Assembly: GCF_000789235.1 (NCBI RefSeq)
Contig: NZ_KN525716.1
Location: 1,022,071-1,086,070 of the forward strand
Length of the DNA: 64,000 nt
From: Wocania ichthyoenteri Th78
GTDB taxonomy: Bacteria > Bacteroidota > Bacteroidia > Flavobacteriales > Flavobacteriaceae
Direction: 5' to 3'
The number at the start of each line of letters is the position of its first letter. Position 1 is the first letter of the stretch. Positions 44,697 to 52,803 of this stretch are shown here, piece after piece. A model generated the notes under the pieces. It had not been told where the DNA came from. It saw only the letters and a list, made by a program, of their open reading frames with translations, and searched no databases. The position numbers and the translations under genes are program-made.

Positions 44697-45056
44697 TTAT
44701 TTATTTAAAAAAACAGATGGCAATTTAGTTGTAATTAAACTTCCCAAAGTTAGTGTCATTGTGATTAAATATATTATTAAAGCAAAAAACGCATATGATT
44801 TTACTTCAAATTTTATTCTAATAAATATTCTTAAAGATAAAAACAATATTATTGGCTGGACTAAAATACTTGGAATTGTAAATAATTCTTGAAAAACTCC
44901 TATTAGCACAAAATTCATTTTAAAAACCGTCGAGTTTAGATAAATTAAAACCAGAAATAGTGACATTATTACACTTGCACTAAAAAGAATTTTCCCTCTA
45001 GGAATTAAGCGTTTTTTATAGAATTCAACTAAGTCTTTTGTGATTTTCGGTTTCAT
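44697..45056 (-). CDS. Small membrane protein, unknown function
   Basis: Protein of 119 residues (start MKPKITKDLVEFYKKR at 45056) with three or four hydrophobic segments after a basic start. Not recognised. It ends 2 bp before the DUF2157 start, so it is the first gene of that operon. Confidence 0.65.
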   Translation of the reverse strand: MKPKITKDLVEFYKKRLIPRGKILFSASVIMSLFLVLIYLNSTVFKMNFVLIGVFQELFTIPSILVQPIILFLSLRIFIRIKFEVKSYAFFALIIYLITMTLTLGSLITTKLPSVFLNK

Positions 45057-45162
45057 TTGAAAAGATTTTAAAACCTCGCAGCCAAAAACCACGAGGTTTA
45101 GGGTTAACTAACCATCATCAAAACAACCCTTTGTATTTTTGTTTTGATTTTTGTGGTAATTA

Positions 45163-45645
45163 CTATTTATCGTCATCAATAGACCTATCGATATATTGTA
45201 CATCTCTGGTGTTTTTTTGCACTGCAATAGCTGAGAACAAACTCAACAGAAAAGACATGCCGTAAAACCCTTTTTCACTCAGTAATAAATCGGCATTCCA
45301 AAGCCCGATAACCAAGAGTACAATTGAGGTAACCGTTGTAAACCAACTAATACTATAATAAATTTCGGTAACCGGAATATCTTCTAATTTATCTCTTACA
45401 GCCTTTTGCACTGAGATAACAGAAAACAATCCAAAAAGAAGAATAGTAAAATAATATCCTTTTTCGTTTAGTAACATATCAGAATTCCATAAACCTATAC
45501 AATAAGATGTCATTCCTATTAAAAGGGCTGTCCAAGAAGCCCCAATGAATGCCGCAGTAGGTTTTTGATCGAAAATTTTAACTTCTTTTTTAATTTCTGG
45601 TTTTTTAGACTTATCATCTAAAGACACCGTTGTTTCATAATTCAT
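45163..45645 (-). CDS. YiaAB two-helix-domain membrane protein
   Basis: Protein of 160 residues with two copies of a two-helix unit: [20 protein letters not shown]...[26 protein letters not shown] and [30 protein letters not shown]. The LWNxDxLLxEKGxY repeat is the YiaAB signature. A soluble, Lys-rich N-terminus of ~35 residues precedes it. Function unknown. The ATG at 45645 is chosen. It is 106 bp upstream of the DUF2157 operon on the same strand. Confidence 0.85.
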   Translation of the reverse strand: MNYETTVSLDDKSKKPEIKKEVKIFDQKPTAAFIGASWTALLIGMTSYCIGLWNSDMLLNEKGYYFTILLFGLFSVISVQKAVRDKLEDIPVTEIYYSISWFTTVTSIVLLVIGLWNADLLLSEKGFYGMSFLLSLFSAIAVQKNTRDVQYIDRSIDDDK

Positions 45646-45796
45646 AATTTTTGTTTTAATGATTACAAAGCAAAACTGCAAAACCTTTTAAAACAACCAA
45701 ACACAATTTTTACATAAAACTGACGATATTTAATTTGTATTATATCTTTAAATAACTATAATTTATTAATATTTTTAAATATTTTATGACGATTAA

Positions 45797-47305
45797 ATGA
45801 ATAACTTAAACACAATAATTTTGACATTTTCTAGTGAAGACCAACAACATTTTATAAATTATCTAGAAAAAAAGAACAAACGTAACGATACTAAAAATGT
45901 TCAATTATTTAAGTATTTGTTACAAGACGATTTAAACTCGAACGAACTGTGTTATAAACTCTACGGAAACCAAAGTAAAGGCGCATATCATGCTTTAAGA
46001 AAACGTTTATATCAATCTATAATCGATTTTATTGCTAATACAAGTTTACAAGAAGAAAAAGCTGTTGATATGCAAATTATTAAATACATATTGGCAGCGC
46101 GTACTTGCTTGCAAAACAAACAATACAAAGTGGCATATAAAATTTTAGATAAAGCCGAAACATTAGCTACAGAGCATCATTTGTTTCCCTTACTAAATGA
46201 GATTTATCATACAAAAATTCAATATGCTTATGCACATCCATCAATAGACATAAATCAACTTATTTCAAAATTTAAAAGCAATCAAAAAAAGCATCAACTC
46301 GAAGACCAGCTTAATATTGTTTACGCAAAAATTAGGCAAACGCTAAATAATATGACTTACAAAGGAGATGTTGTAGATTTTCAAACCATTTTAAACAACA
46401 CCCTAAAGGAACATCATATTAATATTAACGAATCTATGTCGTTTAAATCGCTCTACCAATTAGTAGCCATTACTAGTTTTTCGGCATTTGCAACTAACGA
46501 TTATTTAAAAATTGAGCCGTTTTTAATTAATACCTATAAATCTATATTAAAGCATAAAAACATTGACAAACAAATGTTTTATCACATCCAAATTCTCTAT
46601 TTTATTGCTAATACCCTTTTCCGAAATAAAAAATTTAGTGCGTCATTACAGTACTTAAAATTAATGCATAAGTACATGAATGAGAAACAAAAAAAGCATT
46701 ACAACAATTTTAAACTTAAATACAACTTGCTTTTAAGCCTTAATTTAAATTTTACGAATAAGCAAAACGATGCTATAGATTTATTAACTCCACTAGCTAC
46801 CATAAAACACGCTGATATCGAAACTTTATTAGATATTCGTTTAAGTTTAGTCATGTTTTATTTTCAAAAGAATGATTTAAAAAAAGCTTCAAATTTATTT
46901 TCAAAATTTTATCATACCGATAAATGGTACACCGAAAAAGCTGGGAAAGAATGGGTAATTAAAAAACACTTAATAGACATACTACTTCAAATTGAACTTA
47001 AAAATATTGATTTAGTAGAGTCGAGATTATTAAGTTTTAAAAGAAACCATTCCAAATATTTGAAAAGCATCAACCAACAGCGTGCACTAACTTATTTAAC
47101 TTTAGTTGAAGATTGTTATAAAACGCCAGAGAGAGTTACCTCTGAGGCTTTTAAAAATAAGGTTGAAAGTGCTTTTATGTGGATTGATAAAACTAGAGAA
47201 GATATTTTTGTAATGAGTTTTTATGCGTGGTTAAAAAGTAAAATGGAAAACAAACCGCTTTACACAACCACTTTAAATTTAATTAAAACTGTAACACTAG
47301 TTTAA
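45797..47305 (+). CDS. Helical repeat (TPR-like) protein, unknown function
   Basis: Cytoplasmic protein of 502 residues without a signal peptide, almost wholly helical and rich in Lys, Asn and Leu. Repeated 34-40-residue helix pairs (YKVAYKILDKAETLATEHH, FSASLQYLKLMHKYMNEKQ, LKKASNLFSKFYHTDKWY) look TPR-like. The first ~90 residues (FSSEDQQHFINYLEKKNKR ... GAYHALRKRLYQSIIDFI) may be a separate domain. It is followed after 22 bp by a secreted protein gene, so the two are probably co-transcribed. Confidence 0.7.
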   Translation: MNNLNTIILTFSSEDQQHFINYLEKKNKRNDTKNVQLFKYLLQDDLNSNELCYKLYGNQSKGAYHALRKRLYQSIIDFIANTSLQEEKAVDMQIIKYILAARTCLQNKQYKVAYKILDKAETLATEHHLFPLLNEIYHTKIQYAYAHPSIDINQLISKFKSNQKKHQLEDQLNIVYAKIRQTLNNMTYKGDVVDFQTILNNTLKEHHININESMSFKSLYQLVAITSFSAFATNDYLKIEPFLINTYKSILKHKNIDKQMFYHIQILYFIANTLFRNKKFSASLQYLKLMHKYMNEKQKKHYNNFKLKYNLLLSLNLNFTNKQNDAIDLLTPLATIKHADIETLLDIRLSLVMFYFQKNDLKKASNLFSKFYHTDKWYTEKAGKEWVIKKHLIDILLQIELKNIDLVESRLLSFKRNHSKYLKSINQQRALTYLTLVEDCYKTPERVTSEAFKNKVESAFMWIDKTREDIFVMSFYAWLKSKMENKPLYTTTLNLIKTVTLV

Positions 47306-47327
47306 TAAACTTTCATATTTTTATTGC

Positions 47328-48545
47328 ATGACCAAAATATGGCTTTCTTTAATGCTTTGTTTCAGTTTCTCTCTTTTAGCTGCCCAACAAACAGACAGCT
47401 TATCTATAAAAAATGGCATTGACAATCCTAATATTTTAACAACACATCATTTCGGAATATTTAGTTCTCGAATTCACCAAAGCTTTAAAATAAAACCTCC
47501 AAAGAACACAACCTTTAGCATAAATCATAATAGTGGTAATAATTTCCATCCGTTTGTTGAAGCCTATTTACCAAAAGACCCAGAAGTGCAGAAAGCATTA
47601 AGCAAGGTGATTTGGCACAATCGTAACTTCACGTTTGTAGATCAAGAAACCACTCCAGCAAATTATATAAATATTGTTATTGATGCTGTTATTAAAGAAT
47701 TTAGATTTAATATAAACATCCCTTTAGCAAAACGTCACGAATTAGGCATTTCACTACGCTCGTATTTAATCACAAAAGGCAAACACCCTTTTTCTTTTTT
47801 TACAGGTGATGAAACAATCGAATGGTTTCATAGTAACATTTCTGGCGGTGAAGACCCATACGGAAGACGTTATTACGGATTAAATCAAGTAAATTTTAAA
47901 TACACCGATAGAAATGGAAGCACACTAGAGCTAAACAACAACGATTTCTTTTTAAGTGGCATTGAATTCAACCATTATTACTATCCTTCATTAAAAATTA
48001 ACAATACCAAAAACATCTTTATAAGTTTCGGAAATCATTTAGGAATTAACACCTCTAAATTCAACCCGTCAATAGATTTTGGTATTTCTGCTAGCGGAAT
48101 TAAAAAAATCACATTAAAAAACAACAACCAATTTAATTTTGGCGTTGGCATGAATTTACTCCGTAAAAACATAATAAACCTAGGGGATGTTATCGATTTA
48201 GGAAACAACAAATTTTTAGCAACCATTGAAACCGATATAGAATTCACCAAATATACAAAAAAAAGAAGTTACCATGCTTTTGGAGTAAACTATCAAATAC
48301 AATCGCGTTATAGCAAACGTAAAGAAACCAGTTATTATAAACTTTTAGGTAAATGGCAAGAAATAAATGGTGGTTGGCAACATGGTATTACAACGCAATA
48401 CAAAGCACTCTCTAATTGGTCTTTTATTTACACCTACGGTCGCCCAAACTACAAACTAGCTATATATCTTAAAGAAGATTTTTTAGTAAATAATGCCCCA
48501 GATTTTCAAACAGGTCTTAGTTTAAGTATTCCTATTTTTAAATAA
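47328..48545 (+). CDS. Secreted, probably outer membrane beta-barrel protein
   Basis: Exported protein of 405 residues with a signal peptide (1-19, ending LAAQQ). The mature part alternates polar and hydrophobic residues in many short strands, often starting after Asn-rich turns, and ends in FQTGLSLSIPIFK, like a barrel strand. Not recognised as a named family. It forms a pair with the helical protein just upstream. Confidence 0.65.
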   Translation: MTKIWLSLMLCFSFSLLAAQQTDSLSIKNGIDNPNILTTHHFGIFSSRIHQSFKIKPPKNTTFSINHNSGNNFHPFVEAYLPKDPEVQKALSKVIWHNRNFTFVDQETTPANYINIVIDAVIKEFRFNINIPLAKRHELGISLRSYLITKGKHPFSFFTGDETIEWFHSNISGGEDPYGRRYYGLNQVNFKYTDRNGSTLELNNNDFFLSGIEFNHYYYPSLKINNTKNIFISFGNHLGINTSKFNPSIDFGISASGIKKITLKNNNQFNFGVGMNLLRKNIINLGDVIDLGNNKFLATIETDIEFTKYTKKRSYHAFGVNYQIQSRYSKRKETSYYKLLGKWQEINGGWQHGITTQYKALSNWSFIYTYGRPNYKLAIYLKEDFLVNNAPDFQTGLSLSIPIFK

Positions 48546-48562
48546 CAGACTTAATATTCTTT

Positions 48563-48644
48563 GGGCGTTCCCTTAGGGTCAGGCCTTCGGCAGTCGCTCC
48601 CTCCTACGTCGGTGAGCTTCAACAAATGCCTCAATCCTTAACGC
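48563..48644 (-). repeat. Composite GCGTTAAGGATTGA...AACGCCC element (copy D, reverse)
   Basis: On the minus strand: TTAAGGATTGAGGC, then GAAGCTCACCGACGTAGGAG, AGCGACTGCCGAAGG and CTGACCCTAAGGGAACGCCC. The inner core aligns with copy B (29871-29980). It lacks the nested TTCGACTTCGCTCAG segment, so it shows the uninterrupted state. Confidence 0.7.
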
Positions 48645-48685
48645 GGGTCTATCCGCCAAAGCCTTTGCTTAGACTAAGTGCTATC

Positions 48686-48698
48686 TAACATGTTAACA
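48686..48698. promoter_or_regulatory. Overlapping palindromes TAACATGTTA / TGTTAACA
   Basis: Two overlapping short palindromes ~80 bp upstream of the Spy-like gene. Possible regulator site; no regulator is known. Confidence 0.3.
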
Positions 48699-48777
48699 TC
48701 TCGTTAAATATCAAGGTGCAATTAAACCTTTTTGTTTTACCAAAGTCCTAACAACAAATAACTTAAAACATAACATA

Positions 48778-49236
48778 ATGAAAAAATTAGTAATAATTGC
48801 AGTGGCTTTTTTAGCATTACAAGCTACTGCACAACAAAAAAAAGAACGCCCTAACAATCAAGAAAGAGGTCAAAAAATGATGAACCTTTCTGCAGAAGAA
48901 ATGGCAACATTGCAAACAAAAAAAATGACCTTACATTTAGATTTAAACGAATCGCAGCAAGCAAAAATCCAGAAGCTAAATTTAGAAAATGCCACTAAAA
49001 GAAAAGCAATGATGGAAGCACGAAAAGCCAAAAAAGAAAGTGGTAATACCGAAAAACCATCAAAAGAACAACGCTTAGCAATGGTGAACACAAAGCTAGA
49101 CCATCAAATAGCAATGAAAGCAAAAATGAGAGATATTTTGAATGAGGAGCAATATGCTAAATGGGAAAAAGCGCAAGCGAATAGGATGAATAAATCTAAA
49201 AACCGTAAAAAAGGAAACGGTAAGAAAAGACAATAA
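48778..49236 (+). CDS. Spy/DUF4890-like periplasmic protein
   Basis: Small exported protein of 152 residues with a signal peptide (1-18, ATAQQ). The mature part is helical and rich in Lys, Gln, Met and Ala. HLDLNESQQAKIQKLNLE and MRDILNEEQYAKWEK are LTxxQ-like helices of the Spy/CpxP type, and DUF4890 fits. It ends in a very basic tail. It may be an ATP-independent chaperone or envelope stress protein; this is inference. Confidence 0.7.
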   Translation: MKKLVIIAVAFLALQATAQQKKERPNNQERGQKMMNLSAEEMATLQTKKMTLHLDLNESQQAKIQKLNLENATKRKAMMEARKAKKESGNTEKPSKEQRLAMVNTKLDHQIAMKAKMRDILNEEQYAKWEKAQANRMNKSKNRKKGNGKKRQ

Positions 49237-49278
49237 ATGATTTTTTGGTTGATTATTTGATTATAGTTTGTTAATGAA

Positions 49279-49310
49279 AAAACGCATTTCTGAATTCAGA
49301 AATGCGTTTT
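49279..49310. terminator. Bidirectional terminator, perfect 32-bp palindrome
   Basis: AAAACGCATTTCTG-AATT-CAGAAATGCGTTTT: 14-bp perfect arms with A and T runs on both sides. It lies between convergent genes and can end both transcripts. Confidence 0.85.
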
Positions 49311-49348
49311 GTTTTATATGCTATTTATACATGTTAGAAACTATATAT

Positions 49349-49723
49349 TCATTTTTCATGTGTGAATAGTTTATTTACAATTTTCCAATCATTATTAATT
49401 TTAGCTAATGATAAATAATCATAATAATTATACCCTAGCATGGGAACATGCAATTTAGCAACGGCAATTTTACCCATAATATCTATTCCAATTATTTTCA
49501 TTTGGAAAGATTCGCCCAAATCTTTTGGACTTTGTCTATTCTGGACTCCATCTAAATATTCTTTTATGCTTTTCAAATATTCAACTCCTTTTATATCCCC
49601 ATAAATATTTACATTCTCGTTAAAACAGGCTTCAAGTTTTACTATATCTCCATTAAAAATTCCCATGAAGTAATCAGTAATCAAATTTTCAATTTCTTTT
49701 ATATTCTCTTTATACATAACCAT
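49349..49723 (-). CDS. NTF2-like/SnoaL-type protein
   Basis: Small alpha+beta protein of 124 residues: IENLITDYFMGIFNGDIVKLEACFNEN, with an ending FxNDWKIVNKLF typical of NTF2-like (lumazine-binding-like) proteins. It binds an unknown small ligand or acts as an isomerase-type enzyme. It follows the SDR gene by 6 bp and is the last gene of the tautomerase-SDR-NTF2 operon. Confidence 0.8.
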   Translation of the reverse strand: MVMYKENIKEIENLITDYFMGIFNGDIVKLEACFNENVNIYGDIKGVEYLKSIKEYLDGVQNRQSPKDLGESFQMKIIGIDIMGKIAVAKLHVPMLGYNYYDYLSLAKINNDWKIVNKLFTHEK

Positions 49724-49729
49724 TAATTT

Positions 49730-50473
49730 TTAAATAGCATGCCCAATGGTATGTCCACCAGCAACATTAATTGTTTCTCCTGTTACAAAATTTGAAGTAG
49801 CCAAATAGTATGCAGCTTCAGCAATTTCATTTGCCTCTCCAATTCGATTCAGCAAGTGCAATCCAGCTAAACTATCCGCATCTTCAATTCCAATTTTGCC
49901 TTGTAATGGACTTCTAATAATTCCCGGGGCTATTGTGTTAATCTTGATATTGTTTTTTCCAAATTCTGCAGCTAATTGTCTCGTTAAAGAATGAATAGCA
50001 CCTTTACTTGTTAATGGCGCTGTTGCAGGAAATCCATCTATGGCATGTTCTACTAAAACGGTTCCTATGTTTATTATAGAACCATTTTGTTGTTTTATCA
50101 TATGAGGAATAGCAGCTTGAGAGGTGAAATATGTTCCCTTTAGGTTTACATTCCAATAAAGGTCTAAATCTTTTTCTTCAACATCTAAAAAAGGTTTTGG
50201 AGCAAATACTCCAGCATTATTAATTAAAACATCTACAGAATTAAATTTTTCCAGCGCTAAAGCAACGAGTTTTTTACCAGTTTCTTGTTTACTAATATCT
50301 CCAGCTAAATAAATAGCATTAGTAGGAGAACCAAATTCATTGTAAGCCTTTCTTAAATTTTCTTCATTGGAAGAGTTCATTACAACATTACTTCCTCGTG
50401 TTATAAAATATTTTGCAATTTCTTTACCAATTCCTGTGGATGCTCCTGTAATGATTACCGTTTTATTTTCCAT
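49730..50473 (-). CDS. Short-chain dehydrogenase/reductase
   Basis: Classical SDR of 247 residues: TGASTGIGKEIAKYF (cofactor loop), LAGDIS, NNAGVF, SGA-type catalytic region, then PGIIRSPLQ and FVTGETINVAGGH. The active-site tetrad is unusual: the Tyr/Lys expected as YxxxK after the Ser is replaced near ATAPLTSKGAIHSLTRQ, with no Tyr four residues before K. NAD(P)H-dependent activity is thus uncertain. Middle gene of the operon. Confidence 0.85.
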   Translation of the reverse strand: MENKTVIITGASTGIGKEIAKYFITRGSNVVMNSSNEENLRKAYNEFGSPTNAIYLAGDISKQETGKKLVALALEKFNSVDVLINNAGVFAPKPFLDVEEKDLDLYWNVNLKGTYFTSQAAIPHMIKQQNGSIINIGTVLVEHAIDGFPATAPLTSKGAIHSLTRQLAAEFGKNNIKINTIAPGIIRSPLQGKIGIEDADSLAGLHLLNRIGEANEIAEAAYYLATSNFVTGETINVAGGHTIGHAI

Positions 50474-50478
50474 TTTCT

Positions 50479-50673
50479 TTATTTTTTAGTTCCTAAATAC
50501 TGTTTCCCATTTACTCCCCAATTTTCTATTGGTATTTCATCAATAACCACATGGGTTGTTTGTGGGTTTTTGTTTAGTACTTCAACTACTAACTGTGTAG
50601 CTCCTTCTATTAATTGACGTTTTTGTTCTTGTGTCACTTGTTCATCGGTAACTCTAATATTAATGTATGGCAT
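50479..50673 (-). CDS. 4-oxalocrotonate tautomerase family protein
   Basis: Protein of 64 residues: MPYINIRVTDEQVTQEQKRQ, with Pro-1 as the catalytic base after Met removal, then TQLVVEVLNKNPQTTHVVID and ENWGVNGKQY. It isomerises unknown enol/keto substrates. First gene of the tautomerase-SDR-NTF2 operon, 5 bp before the SDR gene. Confidence 0.9.
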   Translation of the reverse strand: MPYINIRVTDEQVTQEQKRQLIEGATQLVVEVLNKNPQTTHVVIDEIPIENWGVNGKQYLGTKK

Positions 50674-50738
50674 AACTTTTCTATTAAATTAATGTTATAC
50701 AAAGGTGATGAGAACCTAAAGTGTTAGAAAGGAGGTTT

Positions 50739-50757
50739 ATCACTTCTTTGAAGTGAT
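50739..50757. promoter_or_regulatory. Perfect inverted repeat ATCACTTC-TTT-GAAGTGAT
   Basis: 8-bp arms with a 3-nt spacer, in the 121-bp gap between the Crp-like gene and the tautomerase operon. Probably an operator; no T tract, so it is a poor terminator. Confidence 0.55.
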
Positions 50758-50758
50758 G

Positions 50759-50775
50759 CAAGTCACATTGACTTG
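50759..50775. promoter_or_regulatory. Perfect inverted repeat CAAGTCA-CAT-TGACTTG
   Basis: 7-bp arms with a 3-nt spacer, one base away from the other inverted repeat. It has a Crp/Fnr-like layout (half-sites around a short spacer). Confidence 0.55.
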
Positions 50776-50794
50776 ATTATAGTAGGTAATAAAG

Positions 50795-51358
50795 TTATGA
50801 GTTTAATCTACTAAGTGTTTCTCTAGAAACACCTAAATAAGCCGCAATCATTTTTTTGGGGACACGTTGGAAAAGTTTTGGGTATTGTTCGAGAAGTAAA
50901 TCGTATTTTTCTTTAGTTGAATTCTTTAACAATGACAGAATCCTATTTTGAAGTGCAATACGACCAATTTTACTTTTTTTAGCCCAAAAACGTTCCATTT
51001 TATGCATTTGAGCAGTCAGTTTATCTCTGTTTTCGAAAGATATATATAGTAATTCACTATCTTCTATACAGTCGATAGAAGTTTTAGATTTGGTTTGTTT
51101 TACAAAAGATTCATAATCTGTAATCCACCAATTCTCCATTCCAAATTGAAGTATGTATTCCTTTCCTGCGTTATCAACAAAGTAGCTTTTTAAACACCCT
51201 TTTATTATCCAGTATTCTTTATTGACAATTTCTCCTTCTTGGACAATATATTGATGCTTACGCTTATTAATTTGCACAAAATGACTCAAAACAAAATCAA
51301 ATTCCTCATCTGTAAGGTTAATTACTTCTTCTATATGCTGTCTTAGAGGATGTGTCAT
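50795..51358 (-). CDS. Crp/Fnr-family transcriptional regulator
   Basis: Regulator of 187 residues: an N-terminal cyclic-nucleotide-binding-like beta roll (HQYIVQEGEIVNKEYWIIKG ... GKEYILQFGMENWWIT) and a C-terminal helix-turn-helix (PKKMIAAYLGVSRETLSRLNS) that ends right after the recognition helix. It lacks Fnr iron-sulfur cysteines. The ATG at 51358 is preferred to an upstream TTG. It precedes the tautomerase-SDR-NTF2 operon on the same strand, with two inverted repeats between, so it may regulate that operon. Confidence 0.88.
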   Translation of the reverse strand: MTHPLRQHIEEVINLTDEEFDFVLSHFVQINKRKHQYIVQEGEIVNKEYWIIKGCLKSYFVDNAGKEYILQFGMENWWITDYESFVKQTKSKTSIDCIEDSELLYISFENRDKLTAQMHKMERFWAKKSKIGRIALQNRILSLLKNSTKEKYDLLLEQYPKLFQRVPKKMIAAYLGVSRETLSRLNS

Positions 51359-51474
51359 TTTAATTGTTACTAACTCGTTATACAATAACTCTTACTTCTC
51401 ATATCCCGTAAACAAGTTAGAATATAGCAAAGTTTTTTGTTACTGTTATTCGATAATTTTTTATAACATAATCT

Positions 51475-51500
51475 AAAGGCTTTTATTTATCATAAAGCCT
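51475..51500 (-). terminator. Weak terminator after hemL
   Basis: Minus strand: AGGCTTT, AT loop, AAAAGCCTTTAG. Stem of 6-7 bp with a poor T tract, 9 bp after the hemL stop codon. Confidence 0.4.
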
Positions 51501-51508
51501 ATTCATTT

Positions 51509-52795
51509 TTATAGTGTTTTTGCAACTATCTCAATAGCTTCAATTGTAAAATCTAGATCTTCATAAGTTAAAGCATCGGTAATAAACCAAGTTTCAAAAG
51601 CACTTGGTGCAATATAAATACCTTTGTCAAGCAATCCATGGAAAAACTTTTTAAAAGTGTCATTATTTCCTTTTGCTGCGGTTTCAAAATCTACAACTTC
51701 AGCTTCATCAAAATGTACAGAAATCATCGAACCCACTCTATTTATAGTATGTGCAACATTATTAGCATTTAAAACTTTAGCTATACCTTCATGTAAATAC
51801 GCTGTTTTTTTAGCTAATCTGTTAAAAATTTCAGCATCATTATTCAACTCATTTAACATGGCTAATCCAGCAGCCATAGCTAAGGGGTTACCACTTAAAG
51901 TTCCTGCTTGATAAACTGGTCCTAAAGGCGCTAAATGATTCATAATTTCGTTTCGAGCTGCAAAAGCTCCAACGGGTAAACCGCCACCAATTACTTTTCC
52001 GAAGCAAACAATATCTGCTTTAATATTAAATAACTCTTGTACACCACCTTTTGCTAAACGGAAACCCGTCATCACTTCATCAAAAATCAAAAGGATATTA
52101 TTAGCATCACACAAATCTCTTAATGCTTGTAAAAATCCTTCTATTGGCGGAATACAACCCATATTTCCTGCAACGGGTTCAATAATAACACAAGAAATTT
52201 CGTTTTTATTAGCTTCAATTAATTGCGTAACATTTTCAATATCATTATAGCGCGCAAGCAATGTATCTTTAGCTGTTCCTTGTGTAACTCCTGGACTATT
52301 TGGCGAACCAAAAGTTACCGCACCACTACCCGCTTGTATTAAAAACGAATCGGAATGCCCATGATAACAACCAGCAAACTTTATAATTTTATCTTTACCT
52401 GCAAAACCGCGCGCCAATCGAACTGCACTCATACAAGCTTCAGTTCCAGAATTTACAAACCGAATTTTATCAATATTTGGCACCATAGAAACTGCTAATT
52501 GGGCGATTTGAGTTTCAATTTCTGTTGGCATACCAAACGATGTTCCTTTTTTAGCTTTATCAACTACTGCATTCACCACAGGTTCGTATGCATGACCAAG
52601 AATCATTGGTCCCCAAGAATTTATGTAATCGATTAATCGGTTATCATCCTCGTCATATAAATAAGCGCCTTTTGCCTCTTTTACAAAAATTGGTGTGCCG
52701 CCAACTGCTTTAAAAGCGCGTACCGGCGAATTTACACCTCCAGGAATAACAGTTTCAGCTTGCGCAAACAGAGCGCTACTACGTTTATAGTTCAT
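51509..52795 (-). CDS. hemL: Glutamate-1-semialdehyde 2,1-aminomutase
   Basis: PLP enzyme of 428 residues that makes 5-aminolevulinate from glutamate-1-semialdehyde in the C5 haem pathway. [19 protein letters not shown] is the typical N-terminus; [33 protein letters not shown] and the PLP-lysine segment [14 protein letters not shown] are present. It starts 8 bp after the glucosaminidase stop codon, so it is likely transcribed with it. Confidence 0.96.
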   Translation of the reverse strand: MNYKRSSALFAQAETVIPGGVNSPVRAFKAVGGTPIFVKEAKGAYLYDEDDNRLIDYINSWGPMILGHAYEPVVNAVVDKAKKGTSFGMPTEIETQIAQLAVSMVPNIDKIRFVNSGTEACMSAVRLARGFAGKDKIIKFAGCYHGHSDSFLIQAGSGAVTFGSPNSPGVTQGTAKDTLLARYNDIENVTQLIEANKNEISCVIIEPVAGNMGCIPPIEGFLQALRDLCDANNILLIFDEVMTGFRLAKGGVQELFNIKADIVCFGKVIGGGLPVGAFAARNEIMNHLAPLGPVYQAGTLSGNPLAMAAGLAMLNELNNDAEIFNRLAKKTAYLHEGIAKVLNANNVAHTINRVGSMISVHFDEAEVVDFETAAKGNNDTFKKFFHGLLDKGIYIAPSAFETWFITDALTYEDLDFTIEAIEIVAKTL

Positions 52796-52803
52796 GTGTT
52801 TTA

